Notes: generated by a model not told the origin, from the letters alone. Positions 26,001-33,615 are shown, numbered from the stretch's first letter. The stretch is DNA of 38,339 nt from Nitrospirota bacterium (GCA_040754395.1 JBFMCL010000028.1:1-38339), one strand, 5' to 3'. Translations and numbers: made by a program.

Positions 26001-26253
26001 GAGATTCGAAATCAAGTTTCCCTTTAGATTTTGAGGACTCAATGATTTCAAAAGCGGTTTTATCAATATTGATACCGACAAGGATTCTTATCTTTTCTAT
26101 CGTTTCAAAGGATTTGTAGAGGTGGAAAAAACCGCTTGTCCGGAAATATCCGACAAGAACATCAAAAAACTGGACATCCTTCAGGGTTTTCCTGAATCTG
26201 TCAAGGATAGTAGCGCCCGGTTCGTTAGTAAAGAAGGTCAAATCATCATGCAA
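23059..26253 (-). CDS. PLD-nuclease/SNF2-type helicase fusion
   Basis: 1064 aa. Residues about 15-200 form a phospholipase D-like nuclease domain with IHAKVYI (His136, Lys138) and TGSSNFSESGL (156-166), a single HxK motif. An SF2/SNF2-type helicase core follows: DVVGLGKTYIS (Walker A, 276-286), FIDEAHRFRN (344-353), LVSATPLNN, and in the C-terminal half LVVFTESKETGEYL, TTDILAEGINLHRS and QRVGRVNRVG. Such proteins translocate on DNA and couple this to cleavage. The only in-frame start is TTG (26251-26253), with GGGAG about 9 bases upstream. It is the first gene of the helicase-methylase-helicase run and is separated from the AbiEi-like gene by about 130 bases with no other gene. Restriction subunit or DISARM-like role is inferred. 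Confidence 0.85.
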   Translation of the reverse strand: MHDDLTFFTNEPGATILDRFRKTLKDVQFFDVLVGYFRTSGFFHLYKSFETIEKIRILVGINIDKTAFEIIESSKSKGKLDFESHKRTKEVFSEDLATEMEHSEDTYDTEIGVRKFIEFLQSEKLEIKAYPSSKIHAKVYISRFSEEDRDYGRVITGSSNFSESGLIENLEFNVELKNSADVKYALDKFEALWKDAVDISREYVETINARTWLNDYITPYELYLKFLYEYLKEDINIDEDFESYLPEGFLDMKYQKQAVVSAKKILDAYNGVFLSDVVGLGKTYISALLAQQLPGKILVICPPVLEDYWHDTFFEFGIRGYKVESLGKLDQIIKSGAERFDYIFIDEAHRFRNEVTLGYEKLHQICFGKKVILVSATPLNNTIDDIYSQLKLFQVPKKSTIPGVQNLEKFFGSLKKRINRYQKNQPEYIETIKLVSKEVRDKILKFVMVRRTRTEVMKYFSEDMEKQGVSFPELDDPKRIIYTFDEKTGNVFSRTITLLKDFSYSRYTPLLYLKTPVSEFELQSQRNIGGFMKGILVKRLESSFHAFKKTLVRFVDSYRKFIDMYQQGTVYISKKVNVYDFLDSDNEEELLKLVDLDRVQKYESPEFTVEFLRNLQRDLTLLENIQKLWSDIDSDPKLEKFINELKENLIIKENKLVVFTESKETGEYLFKKLNKHLPLRVLFYSSVGGLYGDDEKSIPIARDLIKENFAPKNKPQKDDINILITTDILAEGINLHRSNTVINYDLPWNPTRILQRVGRVNRVGTKHKVINIFNFFPTAQSDMHLGLEANIKAKIQAFHDTLGEDAKYLTEEEEISTHELFGDFIYRRLSDKKTFQGEDEEERSELEYLHLLRNIRDKNTSLFERIKRLPKKARTCREIERKKEDNLVTFFRKGKLKKFFLADSSAARELTFFEAVDLFKCDPATSKTTIPKTFYSFLDLNKAAFDQATSDETAEKGHPASSSNESYIIKRLKVKDLQKFSGFTEEDEDFLRSVLKAFENGIIPKNTSKRLKNELEKEIVPLKVLAILKKNLPTTILSVSPPAQQIGHDRREVILSEYLKTTGS

Positions 26254-26385
26254 GGTAACATTCTCCCTTTATGAAAAATGAGACTGTTTCGGACCAGCCA
26301 AGCACTATGGTACCTATTCGATACATGCAAGATACCTCTTCTTCTCCACCCTCCCAACTATGATAGACCCATTATCAAAATAATC

Positions 26386-27468
26386 CTACCATATGGGCTT
26401 GATCCTCTGTTCGAATATTGCCTGTGCCGCTTCCTCGCCTCTTCCTTTATAACTCTTCAGATCAAGATAAAGTTGAATATCTGAGACAACACTAACGCCT
26501 TGTATGTTTTGAAGTCTATAGAAGATGCCTTGGTCATACGGCTGAAGCAGGGTTATGTTGGTACCGGTTTGCACTTTCTTTAGTTGCAAGGTTTTTTCGA
26601 TATCCTCGATATTTCCGTCAATATAGCAAAACAATCTCATAAACCTTACAAAAGGCGCAACCTTTTTTGCGCCGGAAAACAGAGCAAGGCCGTAGCGATA
26701 CTTCCTTTGTTCACATTCTTTTTTAATCGCAGCCTCAAGCTGATTTTCGGAAAGCCTGGAATAATAAGAAAAACTCTGGTTCTTCTGATAGGAATAATTG
26801 CTAACCCATTGGCTTAGCATTTCTTCTGGCTTCACAAGGTAGAAGCTTTTATTTTCTTCTTTGATCCATTCTTCAGCCAGAAGAGCTTGCTTTACCCGCG
26901 AGGTCAACCCTATGCTGATGCCAGCTTCCTGAGACAAGCCCTCGACGAACCATCTCTTTGAGGGATCTGCCAGGAGCACCCTTAAAATTCTGCTTGATTT
27001 TGGTGAGAATACGGACTTCGAAATGCGCATCACAGGAAAGGGATTCGATCTGCCGCTTCTATCAACAAAGATGTTCTTAAACGACAAGAAAGCATTCCCT
27101 GCGAGATCAATACATCCTATCCCTGACTCTTTGCATATCTGTCTGCTTATGTCGCTGAGATAGGGAGCAATCAGTATTCCATATGAATCCTTAAAACTTT
27201 GGAGATCACTTTTAAGCTGAGCAATTGCTATCCTCACAAAACGAGGCTCGCCTTGCGATTTCATTGCTATAATAAATTTTGCCGGCTTACCTGAAATAAG
27301 CGCGTCCAGCATGAAATCGATTTCTCTATTATCTACTCTGACATTAACTTTTGTTTTCTTTAACTTAATGAAAGGAATTTCGTAAAGAATAGCCTCTATG
27401 CTTTCTTGAGCTTTGTTGAGTAGATCCTTATCCGAGAATTGTTTCACTGATAGTATTTGTTTCACCAT
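26386..27468 (-). CDS. AbiEi-like winged-helix protein with a nuclease-fold N-terminus
   Basis: 360 aa, resembling proteins annotated as type IV toxin-antitoxin AbiEi-family antitoxins. The N-terminal 135 residues look like a PD-(D/E)XK fold: NREIDFMLDALIS, then FIIAMKSQGEPRFVRIAIAQ where the usual ExK reads AxK, so catalysis is doubtful. A second block is YGILIAPYLSDISRQICKE, then IGCIDLAGNAFLSF. A winged helix follows at about 150-215 (FSPKSSRILRVLLADPSKRW, ISIGLTSRVKQALLAEEWIK), then a C-terminal domain of unknown role. The ATG at 27466-27468 lies inside a 20-base palindrome, suggesting autoregulation. No AbiEii-type nucleotidyltransferase partner is adjacent. It may regulate the defence operon downstream. 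Confidence 0.7.
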   Translation of the reverse strand: MVKQILSVKQFSDKDLLNKAQESIEAILYEIPFIKLKKTKVNVRVDNREIDFMLDALISGKPAKFIIAMKSQGEPRFVRIAIAQLKSDLQSFKDSYGILIAPYLSDISRQICKESGIGCIDLAGNAFLSFKNIFVDRSGRSNPFPVMRISKSVFSPKSSRILRVLLADPSKRWFVEGLSQEAGISIGLTSRVKQALLAEEWIKEENKSFYLVKPEEMLSQWVSNYSYQKNQSFSYYSRLSENQLEAAIKKECEQRKYRYGLALFSGAKKVAPFVRFMRLFCYIDGNIEDIEKTLQLKKVQTGTNITLLQPYDQGIFYRLQNIQGVSVVSDIQLYLDLKSYKGRGEEAAQAIFEQRIKPIW

Positions 27469-27505
27469 ATGGTGAAACTATAATATATAGTGAAACATAA
27501 GTCAA
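27459..27505 (-). promoter_or_regulatory. Promoter and palindromic operator of the AbiEi-like gene
   Basis: A perfect 20-base palindrome GTTTCACCATATGGTGAAAC (27459-27478) contains the start codon. A further half-site GTGAAAC lies at 27490-27496. On the minus strand -35 TTGACT (27500-27505) and -10 TATAGT (27477-27482) are 17 bases apart. Transcription would begin within a few bases of the ATG, giving a leaderless or nearly leaderless mRNA. Confidence 0.7.
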
Positions 27506-27610
27506 GTAGTCTTACTCAGGAAAACCTTTTTCTAATAATATCTACATACACTATCGAGGTAAGTGCTTGATTTACTGAGATAACTCAGCAGCTTCCTGAT
27601 GTAAAAATTA

Positions 27611-27640
27611 TGACATTTTTATGACACTGAATGTTATACT
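27611..27640 (+). promoter_or_regulatory. Possible promoter of the tRNA-Gly gene
   Basis: TATACT at 27635-27640, with TGACAT at 27611-27616 18 bases earlier, lies 20 bases before the tRNA. The -35 match is modest. Confidence 0.4.
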
Positions 27641-27660
27641 ATCCCGTAAGTCCTTGATTT

Positions 27661-27735
<75 letters not shown>

Positions 27736-27770
27736 TCCTCACAGCAGATACAGAATTCATATACCGGGAA

Positions 27771-28343
27771 TTATTGTGTGTTGCCCAATGCCTTCCTGAC
27801 ATGATATACCCTCTGAATAACAGTAATATGCGTAAGAATCATCATAATCCAGAGCACAGGAACGATCCACCCGGTAAACGCAGCAAATGCAAGGAGAATT
27901 ATCCTTTCAGTTCTTTCCATAATGCCGGTATTGCATGATTCTCCGAGTCCCTCAGCCCTTGCTCGGGCATAGCTGATAAGAAATGCACCTACCAACGTTC
28001 CCAGGCTGAGAAAAGAGCCTGTATGACTGTCGTTTGCTGCGAGATACCATGCAAAAGAAAGAAAAAGAAAGGCGTCCGAATACCTGTCAAACACGGAATC
28101 AAGAAATGCCCCGAATTTTGTTTCCGTACCGCGGGTTCTTGCGGCAATCCCATCAAGCATGTCGAAAAAACCGCCGCACAGAATGAGAAGTCCGCCCAGT
28201 GTTAAGTTCTTCGGAATGACAAAAGCAGCCGCAATCGTTACAAGAAATCCGATTACTGTAAGACTATTCGGGCTGAGGGGAATCTTCTGTACTAGATGTC
28301 CGAGGGGTTTGTCAAGGAAATGACCAAGTTTTGCACTAAGCAT
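27771..28343 (-). CDS. CDP-alcohol phosphatidyltransferase (likely phosphatidylinositol-phosphate synthase)
   Basis: 190-aa inner-membrane enzyme with about six hydrophobic segments. The catalytic motif DxxDGxxARx8GxxxDxxxD is complete: Asp61, Asp64-Gly65, Ala68-Arg69, Gly78, Asp82 and Asp86. It transfers a phosphoalcohol to CDP-diacylglycerol. Its ATG directly follows the stop codon of the inositol-phosphate synthase gene with no gap, so inositol 1-phosphate is the likely acceptor, giving phosphatidylinositol phosphate. Phosphatidylglycerol-phosphate synthase (PgsA) is the alternative, but context argues for the inositol lipid. Confidence 0.88.
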   Translation of the reverse strand: MLSAKLGHFLDKPLGHLVQKIPLSPNSLTVIGFLVTIAAAFVIPKNLTLGGLLILCGGFFDMLDGIAARTRGTETKFGAFLDSVFDRYSDAFLFLSFAWYLAANDSHTGSFLSLGTLVGAFLISYARARAEGLGESCNTGIMERTERIILLAFAAFTGWIVPVLWIMMILTHITVIQRVYHVRKALGNTQ

Positions 28344-29447
28344 TTACCTCTCTATTTTTCCCATGATGAATGCTTCAACCATGTCTCTTGCCTTTTCATC
28401 CGGAAACTGTTCCATGGGATGCTTCATGAAATATGCTGACGGAGATGTCAAAACTCCCCCTATCCTTCTGTCTCGTGCAATCTTGCAGCAGCGTATCGCA
28501 TCAATTACAACGCCGGCGCTATTGGGAGAATCTTCCACAGAGAGCCTCATTTCCAGATGAATCGGCACGTTTCCGAATATCCTGCCTTCCATTCTGAGAA
28601 AACAGATTTTATTGTCCATGAGCCAGGGAATATAGTCAGAAGGACCGATATGGATGTTTTCATTGTGAAGAGGAGTATGCAGCTGAGATTGTACAGCCTC
28701 TGTCTTGGATATCTTTTTTGATGTCAGTCTGGTACGGTTAAGCATGTTCAGGAAATCCGTGTTCCCGCCTACATTCAATTGGTATGTATTGTCTACTTTC
28801 ACACCCCTGTCTTCAAAAAGCTTTGCGAGGGTCCTGTGAATTATTGTTGCACCAATCTGGCTTTTGATATCGTCCCCTATGAGAGGAATGTTTCTCTTTT
28901 CAAACCGTTTTGCCCATTCTTTACTGGACGCAATGAAGACAGGAACACAGTTTATGAGGCTCGTGCCTGTTTTCAGGCATGTTTCTGCATAAAAAGCTGT
29001 AGCCTTTTCAGAACCAACCGGAAGATAGCTCAGCAGGATATCCGCCTTGCTCTGAACGAGAACCTTTGCAACATCACAAGGTTTCTTTGTTGACGGGATA
29101 AACCGCCGGGATTCCGGATAATCCTTCATATGTTTCGAGACACCGTCCTGTATATTTCCCATCATAACGGTTACCGGTATATCGGGAAGATTCCTGTCTA
29201 TCATCTTTGTGCAGTTCGGCTGTGCGAAGACTGCTTCATTCAGAGGCTTGCCAACCTTCCTTTTATCGATATCGAATGCGGCTACGAATTCGATATCATC
29301 AGGACGGTAACCTCCAAGGTTGTAGTGCATGAGGCCGAGGCTGCTTTCAGGGTGGCCTTCACCAAGGGTTTTATAGTATTCAACTCCCTGAATTAAGGAG
29401 CTTGCACAGTTTCCTATTCCGGCCACGGCGACTCTTATCTTACTCAT
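28344..29447 (-). CDS. ino1: myo-Inositol-1-phosphate synthase
   Basis: Converts glucose 6-phosphate to inositol 1-phosphate with NAD as cofactor; cytosolic. It has 367 aa, the length of the compact bacterial/archaeal type rather than the roughly 510-aa eukaryotic form. Seen: the Rossmann start KIRVAVAGIGNCASSLIQGV, FVAAFDIDKRKVGKPL, GDDIKSQIGATIIHRTLAKL, VGGNTDFLNML and SPNSAGVVIDAIRCCKIA. The start at 29445-29447 is chosen over an upstream ATG because AGGTGA lies about 7 bases before it and the Rossmann strand begins right after. It is followed without a gap by the CDP-alcohol transferase, forming a two-gene inositol phospholipid pathway. Confidence 0.92.
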   Translation of the reverse strand: MSKIRVAVAGIGNCASSLIQGVEYYKTLGEGHPESSLGLMHYNLGGYRPDDIEFVAAFDIDKRKVGKPLNEAVFAQPNCTKMIDRNLPDIPVTVMMGNIQDGVSKHMKDYPESRRFIPSTKKPCDVAKVLVQSKADILLSYLPVGSEKATAFYAETCLKTGTSLINCVPVFIASSKEWAKRFEKRNIPLIGDDIKSQIGATIIHRTLAKLFEDRGVKVDNTYQLNVGGNTDFLNMLNRTRLTSKKISKTEAVQSQLHTPLHNENIHIGPSDYIPWLMDNKICFLRMEGRIFGNVPIHLEMRLSVEDSPNSAGVVIDAIRCCKIARDRRIGGVLTSPSAYFMKHPMEQFPDEKARDMVEAFIMGKIER

Positions 29448-29454
29448 TAGGAAT

Positions 29455-29865
29455 TCACCTTTTCTGGATTCTTTTGTAGAGAAGCATAATAAGGTCTTCA
29501 AGCCTTATGTTGAATTCTGTTAAAAGGGTTTCCATCGATTCTTCACAAGAGGAAACAAATCTTTTCCATATCCTCTGGACAGTATCCTTGTCAAGATCGG
29601 ATGCGTTTGCAACTTCCCTGTAACTCATGCCTTCAAGGAGATGAAAAATAACCTCCTTTATTTTTGATTCATTTGTATGGAGTCCGAAGAACAGGGTATT
29701 TCGTCTTTCAGAGAAAGTAAAATTGCAGGTTTTGCATTTAAGAAGCCTTCTTCTATCCTTTCCATACTTGTGATTCAGGACAATATTTCCAAGCCCTCTT
29801 TTCCCGTGGTCACCACAGGTTTCGTTGGGGCAGAAAAAATCATTCACCTCAGCAATATTTTGCAT
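29455..29865 (-). CDS. Zinc-finger/HTH protein derived from an IS1-like transposase
   Basis: 136 aa. Residues 11-50 form a zinc ribbon with FCPNETCGDHGKRGLG and LKCKTCNFTFSERRNT. Residues 60-105 form a helix-turn-helix (ESKIKEVIFHLLEGMSYREV, SDLDKDTVQRIWKRF). This is the N-terminal half of IS1-type transposases; no DDE catalytic domain follows. It ends 7 bases before the inositol-phosphate synthase start, has no terminal repeats around it and is an intact frame. It therefore looks like a retained DNA-binding protein, possibly a local regulator. The ribosome site is weak, and a decayed transposon is the alternative. Confidence 0.7.
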   Translation of the reverse strand: MQNIAEVNDFFCPNETCGDHGKRGLGNIVLNHKYGKDRRRLLKCKTCNFTFSERRNTLFFGLHTNESKIKEVIFHLLEGMSYREVANASDLDKDTVQRIWKRFVSSCEESMETLLTEFNIRLEDLIMLLYKRIQKR

Positions 29866-29948
29866 GCAGATTTATATATCAAATCTTCTCAGAATGTCAA
29901 GAAAAAATCAATGAAATGGGGACAAACTTAAGGATGCATGATAACGTA

Positions 29949-31019
29949 TCAGCCGGCTTTTATGCCCAATTTTTTGTACAGCATAGGGAAGTCAACATTC
30001 TGGGCAACAAGGTTCATGCCCCTGTCGACCTTGCCTTTTTCCCTTAACCGTAAACGAACAGACATTTTTTCAAGTTTTTTGGCGATGCTGAAGGTATCTT
30101 CCCGCACTACAAGGAGGGGAATGTCTTTCTGTTCGGCACGGGAAAGAATAATCTCCCCGGGGTATAGTTCTCCGGTAAGAATCAGACATACAGATCCCGA
30201 CTCAATTGCCGAAAGCTGGATATCTGCCCGGTCTCCTCCCACAATGACAGCATTGTTTCTGGTTTTCTTGAAATACTCACTTGCCTTGTCAACCTGCATT
30301 GCACCGATCAGGAAATGCTCCACAAGATTGCCGAGCTTATCATGGCAGCATAAAACCTTTCCCCCGAGCATTTCATTTAATTCTTCAACAGTGATCGACC
30401 CCACTATAGAATCATGGGGCAGTATTCCAAGAATATCCACGCCCTTTCTTTTGAGAAAGGGGATTGCGTATTCATCAGCGCTTTGCTTGAGTTCTGCGGT
30501 CACTTTATTCAGAATAACGCCGAGAAACCTGTCTTTGAGATCCTTCTTTGCCTGAAGGACATAATCGACAATATATTCACCTTCATATTTCACGACGATA
30601 ACAGCCTTCGCATCAAGCCTCTTAATGACATTTATGCCCTGGAGCCCGAGATAACTCCCGGTATATATGCTTCCATATCCCCCGATCAGCATGAGGTCTT
30701 TATTTTTGCAGACCTGATGAAACGATTTGACTATTTTTGGCAAAAGCCCTTTCATATCCTTAAGATAGCTTTTGACCGCCAGCTCCTGCGTCAACACCAC
30801 AGGACATATTTCGGATATTGGGTCTTTCAGATCAAGCGCCCTGTAAATGCGCCATGCATCGTTGTCGGTAAGCGTGTTATCAACTTTAATGGGAAGAATG
30901 CCAACAGGTTTTATATACCCTACCTTCAGGCCGTCTTTCCTGAATTTATTTCCCAGTCCCATGGTTATCAGGGTTTTGCCTGTGTATCCTGATGTAGAGC
31001 CAACATATAAAGAAACCAT
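29949..31019 (-). CDS. BioD-like/DRTGG-domain protein (Pta N-terminal-like)
   Basis: 356 aa. The N-terminal 200 residues are a P-loop dethiobiotin synthetase-like domain: YVGSTSGYTGKTLITMGLG (Walker A), GYIKPVGILP and DLMLIGGYGSIYTGSYLGLQ. Residues from about 215 are a DRTGG domain (GNLVEHFLIGAMQVDKASEY, VIVGGDRADIQLSAIESGS). The same pair forms the N-terminal part of long phosphotransacetylases, but the catalytic Pta domain is absent. The ATG at 31017-31019 is 1 base after the acyl-CoA synthetase stop and uses AGGAGG inside that gene's last codons; a GTG three codons earlier lies in the ribosome site. Its pairing with an ADP-forming synthetase suggests a regulatory role in acetyl-CoA/acetate metabolism, by inference. 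Confidence 0.82.
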   Translation of the reverse strand: MVSLYVGSTSGYTGKTLITMGLGNKFRKDGLKVGYIKPVGILPIKVDNTLTDNDAWRIYRALDLKDPISEICPVVLTQELAVKSYLKDMKGLLPKIVKSFHQVCKNKDLMLIGGYGSIYTGSYLGLQGINVIKRLDAKAVIVVKYEGEYIVDYVLQAKKDLKDRFLGVILNKVTAELKQSADEYAIPFLKRKGVDILGILPHDSIVGSITVEELNEMLGGKVLCCHDKLGNLVEHFLIGAMQVDKASEYFKKTRNNAVIVGGDRADIQLSAIESGSVCLILTGELYPGEIILSRAEQKDIPLLVVREDTFSIAKKLEKMSVRLRLREKGKVDRGMNLVAQNVDFPMLYKKLGIKAG

Positions 31020-31020
31020 T

Positions 31021-33117
31021 TCAATCACCTCCTATGGTAAATCGAGCATCTACGGCTACTGCACCTTTTCCCCTTTCCTTAACAAGAAGGGGATTGATAT
31101 CGGCTTCGATAATCTGCGGAAAATCAGTCGCCATCTGCGACAGGAGCAACAAAGATTTTTCAATGGCCCCGATGTCCGCTTCTGCTTCTCCTCTGACACC
31201 TCTCAACAGGGGAAATGTTTTCGTTTCCCTGATCATTTCATGTGCATCTTCCTGGCTTAAAGGGACAATCCTGAACGAAATATCCTTCAGTACTTCAACA
31301 TAAATACCGCCGAGACCGAACATTATCATATGACCAAATTGCGGATCTTTCGTTATCCCCATGATAACTTCTTTCCCTTTCGGTATCATCTCCTGAATGA
31401 TAACCCCGTAAATGTGGGCATTCGGCATGAGGTTCCTGACCCTTGTGGTAATATCAAAAAAGGCATTTTCGACATCTTTCCTGCTGTTCAGATTGATCCT
31501 CACGCCACCAATATCACTTTTATGGCTGATTTGGGGAGAAAGTATTTTCATGACAACCGGATACCCTATCCCCTTAGCAGCTGCGACAGCATCCTCAGGT
31601 GTCCTGGCAACAAGACCCCTTGGCTGTGAGAAACCATATGCCCTGAGAATATCATGTACTTCCATATCGTACAGACGGTCCCGGTTTTCATTTTTTGCAG
31701 TTTCGAATACGTTTACCGCTTTTTCTTTCAATCCTTCGTATGGGTGAAATGTCTTATCCGGTCTGTTGATCCACAGGTGGTACCGGTACATCACGTTCAT
31801 CGCTGAAACCATATCCTCCGGAAAACTGTAGTTCGGGACGCCGAATTTCAGAAGAGTTTTGGCAGCAGCATCAATGCTCTTCTTCCCCATGAATGAAGTA
31901 AGAATGGGCCGGTCTATCAGGCGGGATATATTGACGACTGCAAGGGCTGTGGCCTCGACATCGACAACTGCGGTCGGTGACAGGAGCACCATTATGCCGT
32001 GCATCCTTTCATCCTTAAGTACCGTATTAAGGGCCTTTTCGTACCTGTCGGCCCCTGAGTCGCCCAGGATGTCAACCGGGTTATAAAATGATGCCACCGG
32101 TGGAAGAAACGATCTAAGCTCATCCACAATATTCTTGTATAGCGGTATCAGTTGCAGGTCTGATTTGTCGCAGGCATCTGCAGCAAGAATTCCGGGACCT
32201 CCGGAATTCGTAATAATCGCTACATGCGGTCCCTTTGGCAACGGCTGATTGGCAAATGCAAGTGCATAATTGAAAAGTTCATTGACATTATGTGCCCTGA
32301 TAATGCCGCTCTGCCTGAAGGCAGCATCAAATGCAGCTTCTCGGCCTGCAAGTGCTCCGGTATGGGAAGATGCCGCCTTTGCTCCTGCGCCGGTTGTGCC
32401 GGATTTCAGTATGATAAGCGGTTTTTTCTTTGAAACCTCGGCAGCAACCTCCATGAATTTCCTGCCGTCGCTTACTCCCTCAATATACCCCAGAATTACT
32501 TTTGTATTGTCATCCTCAGCAAGTGCCAACATGATATCCGTGTCAGATATATCTGCTTTGTTCCCCATACTGATGAATTTGGAGAAGCCGATTTCATCAG
32601 GAAGTGCACGGTCAAGAACCGCAAGGCAGAGCGCACCAGACTGGGAAAAAAACCCAATGCTTCCCTTCGCAGGCATGCCGGCTGCAAAAGAAGCATTCAC
32701 CTTGGAGTGAGTGTCGATCATCCCGAGGCAATTTGGACCGATAAAGCGTACACCTGACTCTGCCGATTTGCGGATCAGCTCACTCTCAAGCCTTGCTCCC
32801 TCAATGCCGCTCTCTTTAAAACCGGCAGTAATGATGATAGCAGAATCGATTTTCTTTGCACCGCATTGTTCGATCACATCTATCACATTTTTTGAAGGCA
32901 CCACAATAACTGCCAGATCAATGCTTTCAGGAACATCCTGAAGAGAAGGATACGCCCTTCTTCCCAGAATCTCTTCTGCACCCGGATTGATGGGATATAC
33001 ACTTCCGTCGTATCCATACTGAATGATATTTTTCAGAATATCATAGCCTACCTTACCCGGGGTTCTTGAGGCACCGATAACAGCTATTGATTTTGGTTTA
33101 AAAAAATTATTGAGCAT
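31021..33117 (-). CDS. Acetate-CoA ligase (ADP-forming), fused alpha-beta subunits
   Basis: 698 aa. Makes ATP from acetyl-CoA (or other acyl-CoA), ADP and phosphate. Order: CoA-binding domain (FFKPKSIAVIGASRTPGKVG), succinyl-CoA-synthetase-like domains with FIGPNCLGMID, FFSQSGALCLAVLD and the phospho-histidine loop AASSHTGALAGRE (His252). The ATP-grasp beta part starts at about residue 480 (EVHDILRAYGFSQPRGLVAR, GYPVVMKILSPQISHKSDIG, GLGGIYVEVLKD, EADINPLLV). The alpha-beta fusion is common in bacteria and archaea that gain ATP from acetyl-CoA. Its last codons carry the ribosome site of the BioD-like gene. Protein acetyltransferase (Pat/YfiQ) homologues are similar, but no GNAT domain is present. 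Confidence 0.9.
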   Translation of the reverse strand: MLNNFFKPKSIAVIGASRTPGKVGYDILKNIIQYGYDGSVYPINPGAEEILGRRAYPSLQDVPESIDLAVIVVPSKNVIDVIEQCGAKKIDSAIIITAGFKESGIEGARLESELIRKSAESGVRFIGPNCLGMIDTHSKVNASFAAGMPAKGSIGFFSQSGALCLAVLDRALPDEIGFSKFISMGNKADISDTDIMLALAEDDNTKVILGYIEGVSDGRKFMEVAAEVSKKKPLIILKSGTTGAGAKAASSHTGALAGREAAFDAAFRQSGIIRAHNVNELFNYALAFANQPLPKGPHVAIITNSGGPGILAADACDKSDLQLIPLYKNIVDELRSFLPPVASFYNPVDILGDSGADRYEKALNTVLKDERMHGIMVLLSPTAVVDVEATALAVVNISRLIDRPILTSFMGKKSIDAAAKTLLKFGVPNYSFPEDMVSAMNVMYRYHLWINRPDKTFHPYEGLKEKAVNVFETAKNENRDRLYDMEVHDILRAYGFSQPRGLVARTPEDAVAAAKGIGYPVVMKILSPQISHKSDIGGVRINLNSRKDVENAFFDITTRVRNLMPNAHIYGVIIQEMIPKGKEVIMGITKDPQFGHMIMFGLGGIYVEVLKDISFRIVPLSQEDAHEMIRETKTFPLLRGVRGEAEADIGAIEKSLLLLSQMATDFPQIIEADINPLLVKERGKGAVAVDARFTIGGD

Positions 33118-33195
33118 AGGAAAATATTATCGGAACTATATATCATTTTCAAGTTGTTTTTGTCCGATACTATTGTACGGTTATGGATTGCGCAG

Positions 33196-33537
33196 TTACC
33201 CTCCGGATCGCTTGGGATTGTAGCCCATTCGCTGCAGCATCGAAAAGATACTATCCCGGTGGTCACCCTGAATTTCAAGGATATCGCCTTTCATCACGCC
33301 GCCAGTCCCGAGTTTTGTCTTCAACTGCCTCATCAGAGATGTCATGTCTTCCAGGGTTACCTGAAGACCTTCTATCAGCGTAACCGACTTTCCTCCCCGG
33401 CCCTTCCGTTCGAGCCGGATAATGACCTTCTGCCGCGAGGGAAGAACGGTCGGGAGAGAAGCTTGTGTGAAATCATCCTCTCGGCGTGAAATCACGTTGC
33501 CGGTGCTGTAGACGAGTCTTGATTTTTCGTGCGACAT
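33196..33537 (-). CDS. yciH: SUI1/YciH-family translation factor
   Basis: 113 aa, similar to bacterial YciH and archaeal/eukaryotic initiation factor 1 (SUI1). Conserved blocks: VIIRLERKGRGGKSVTLIEG, LKTKLGTGGVMKGDILEIQG and DHRDSIFSMLQRMGYNPKRS. Members influence start-site selection at the ribosome. The frame is open for 87 codons upstream, but that part overlaps the divergent MBL gene and is not conserved in type, so MSHEKSRLVYS (ATG at 33535-33537) is the start; no clear ribosome site is seen. It is divergent from the MBL-fold gene. Confidence 0.88.
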   Translation of the reverse strand: MSHEKSRLVYSTGNVISRREDDFTQASLPTVLPSRQKVIIRLERKGRGGKSVTLIEGLQVTLEDMTSLMRQLKTKLGTGGVMKGDILEIQGDHRDSIFSMLQRMGYNPKRSGG

Positions 33538-33615
33538 GATGCATTGTAGCACATAAACAGCTCTGCCTGCATTTCTTTCTTGTAATCCTTTTCTGACATA
33601 TGAGAGTATATCTCC

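Noticed and set aside
31190-31215. FPLLRGVRG-coding stretch in the ADP-forming synthetase, resembling the palindromic repeats inserted in the methylase
   Set aside because: A Leu-Leu-Arg/Lys-Gly-x-Arg-Gly segment is a normal part of this enzyme family at this point, and no palindrome is present.
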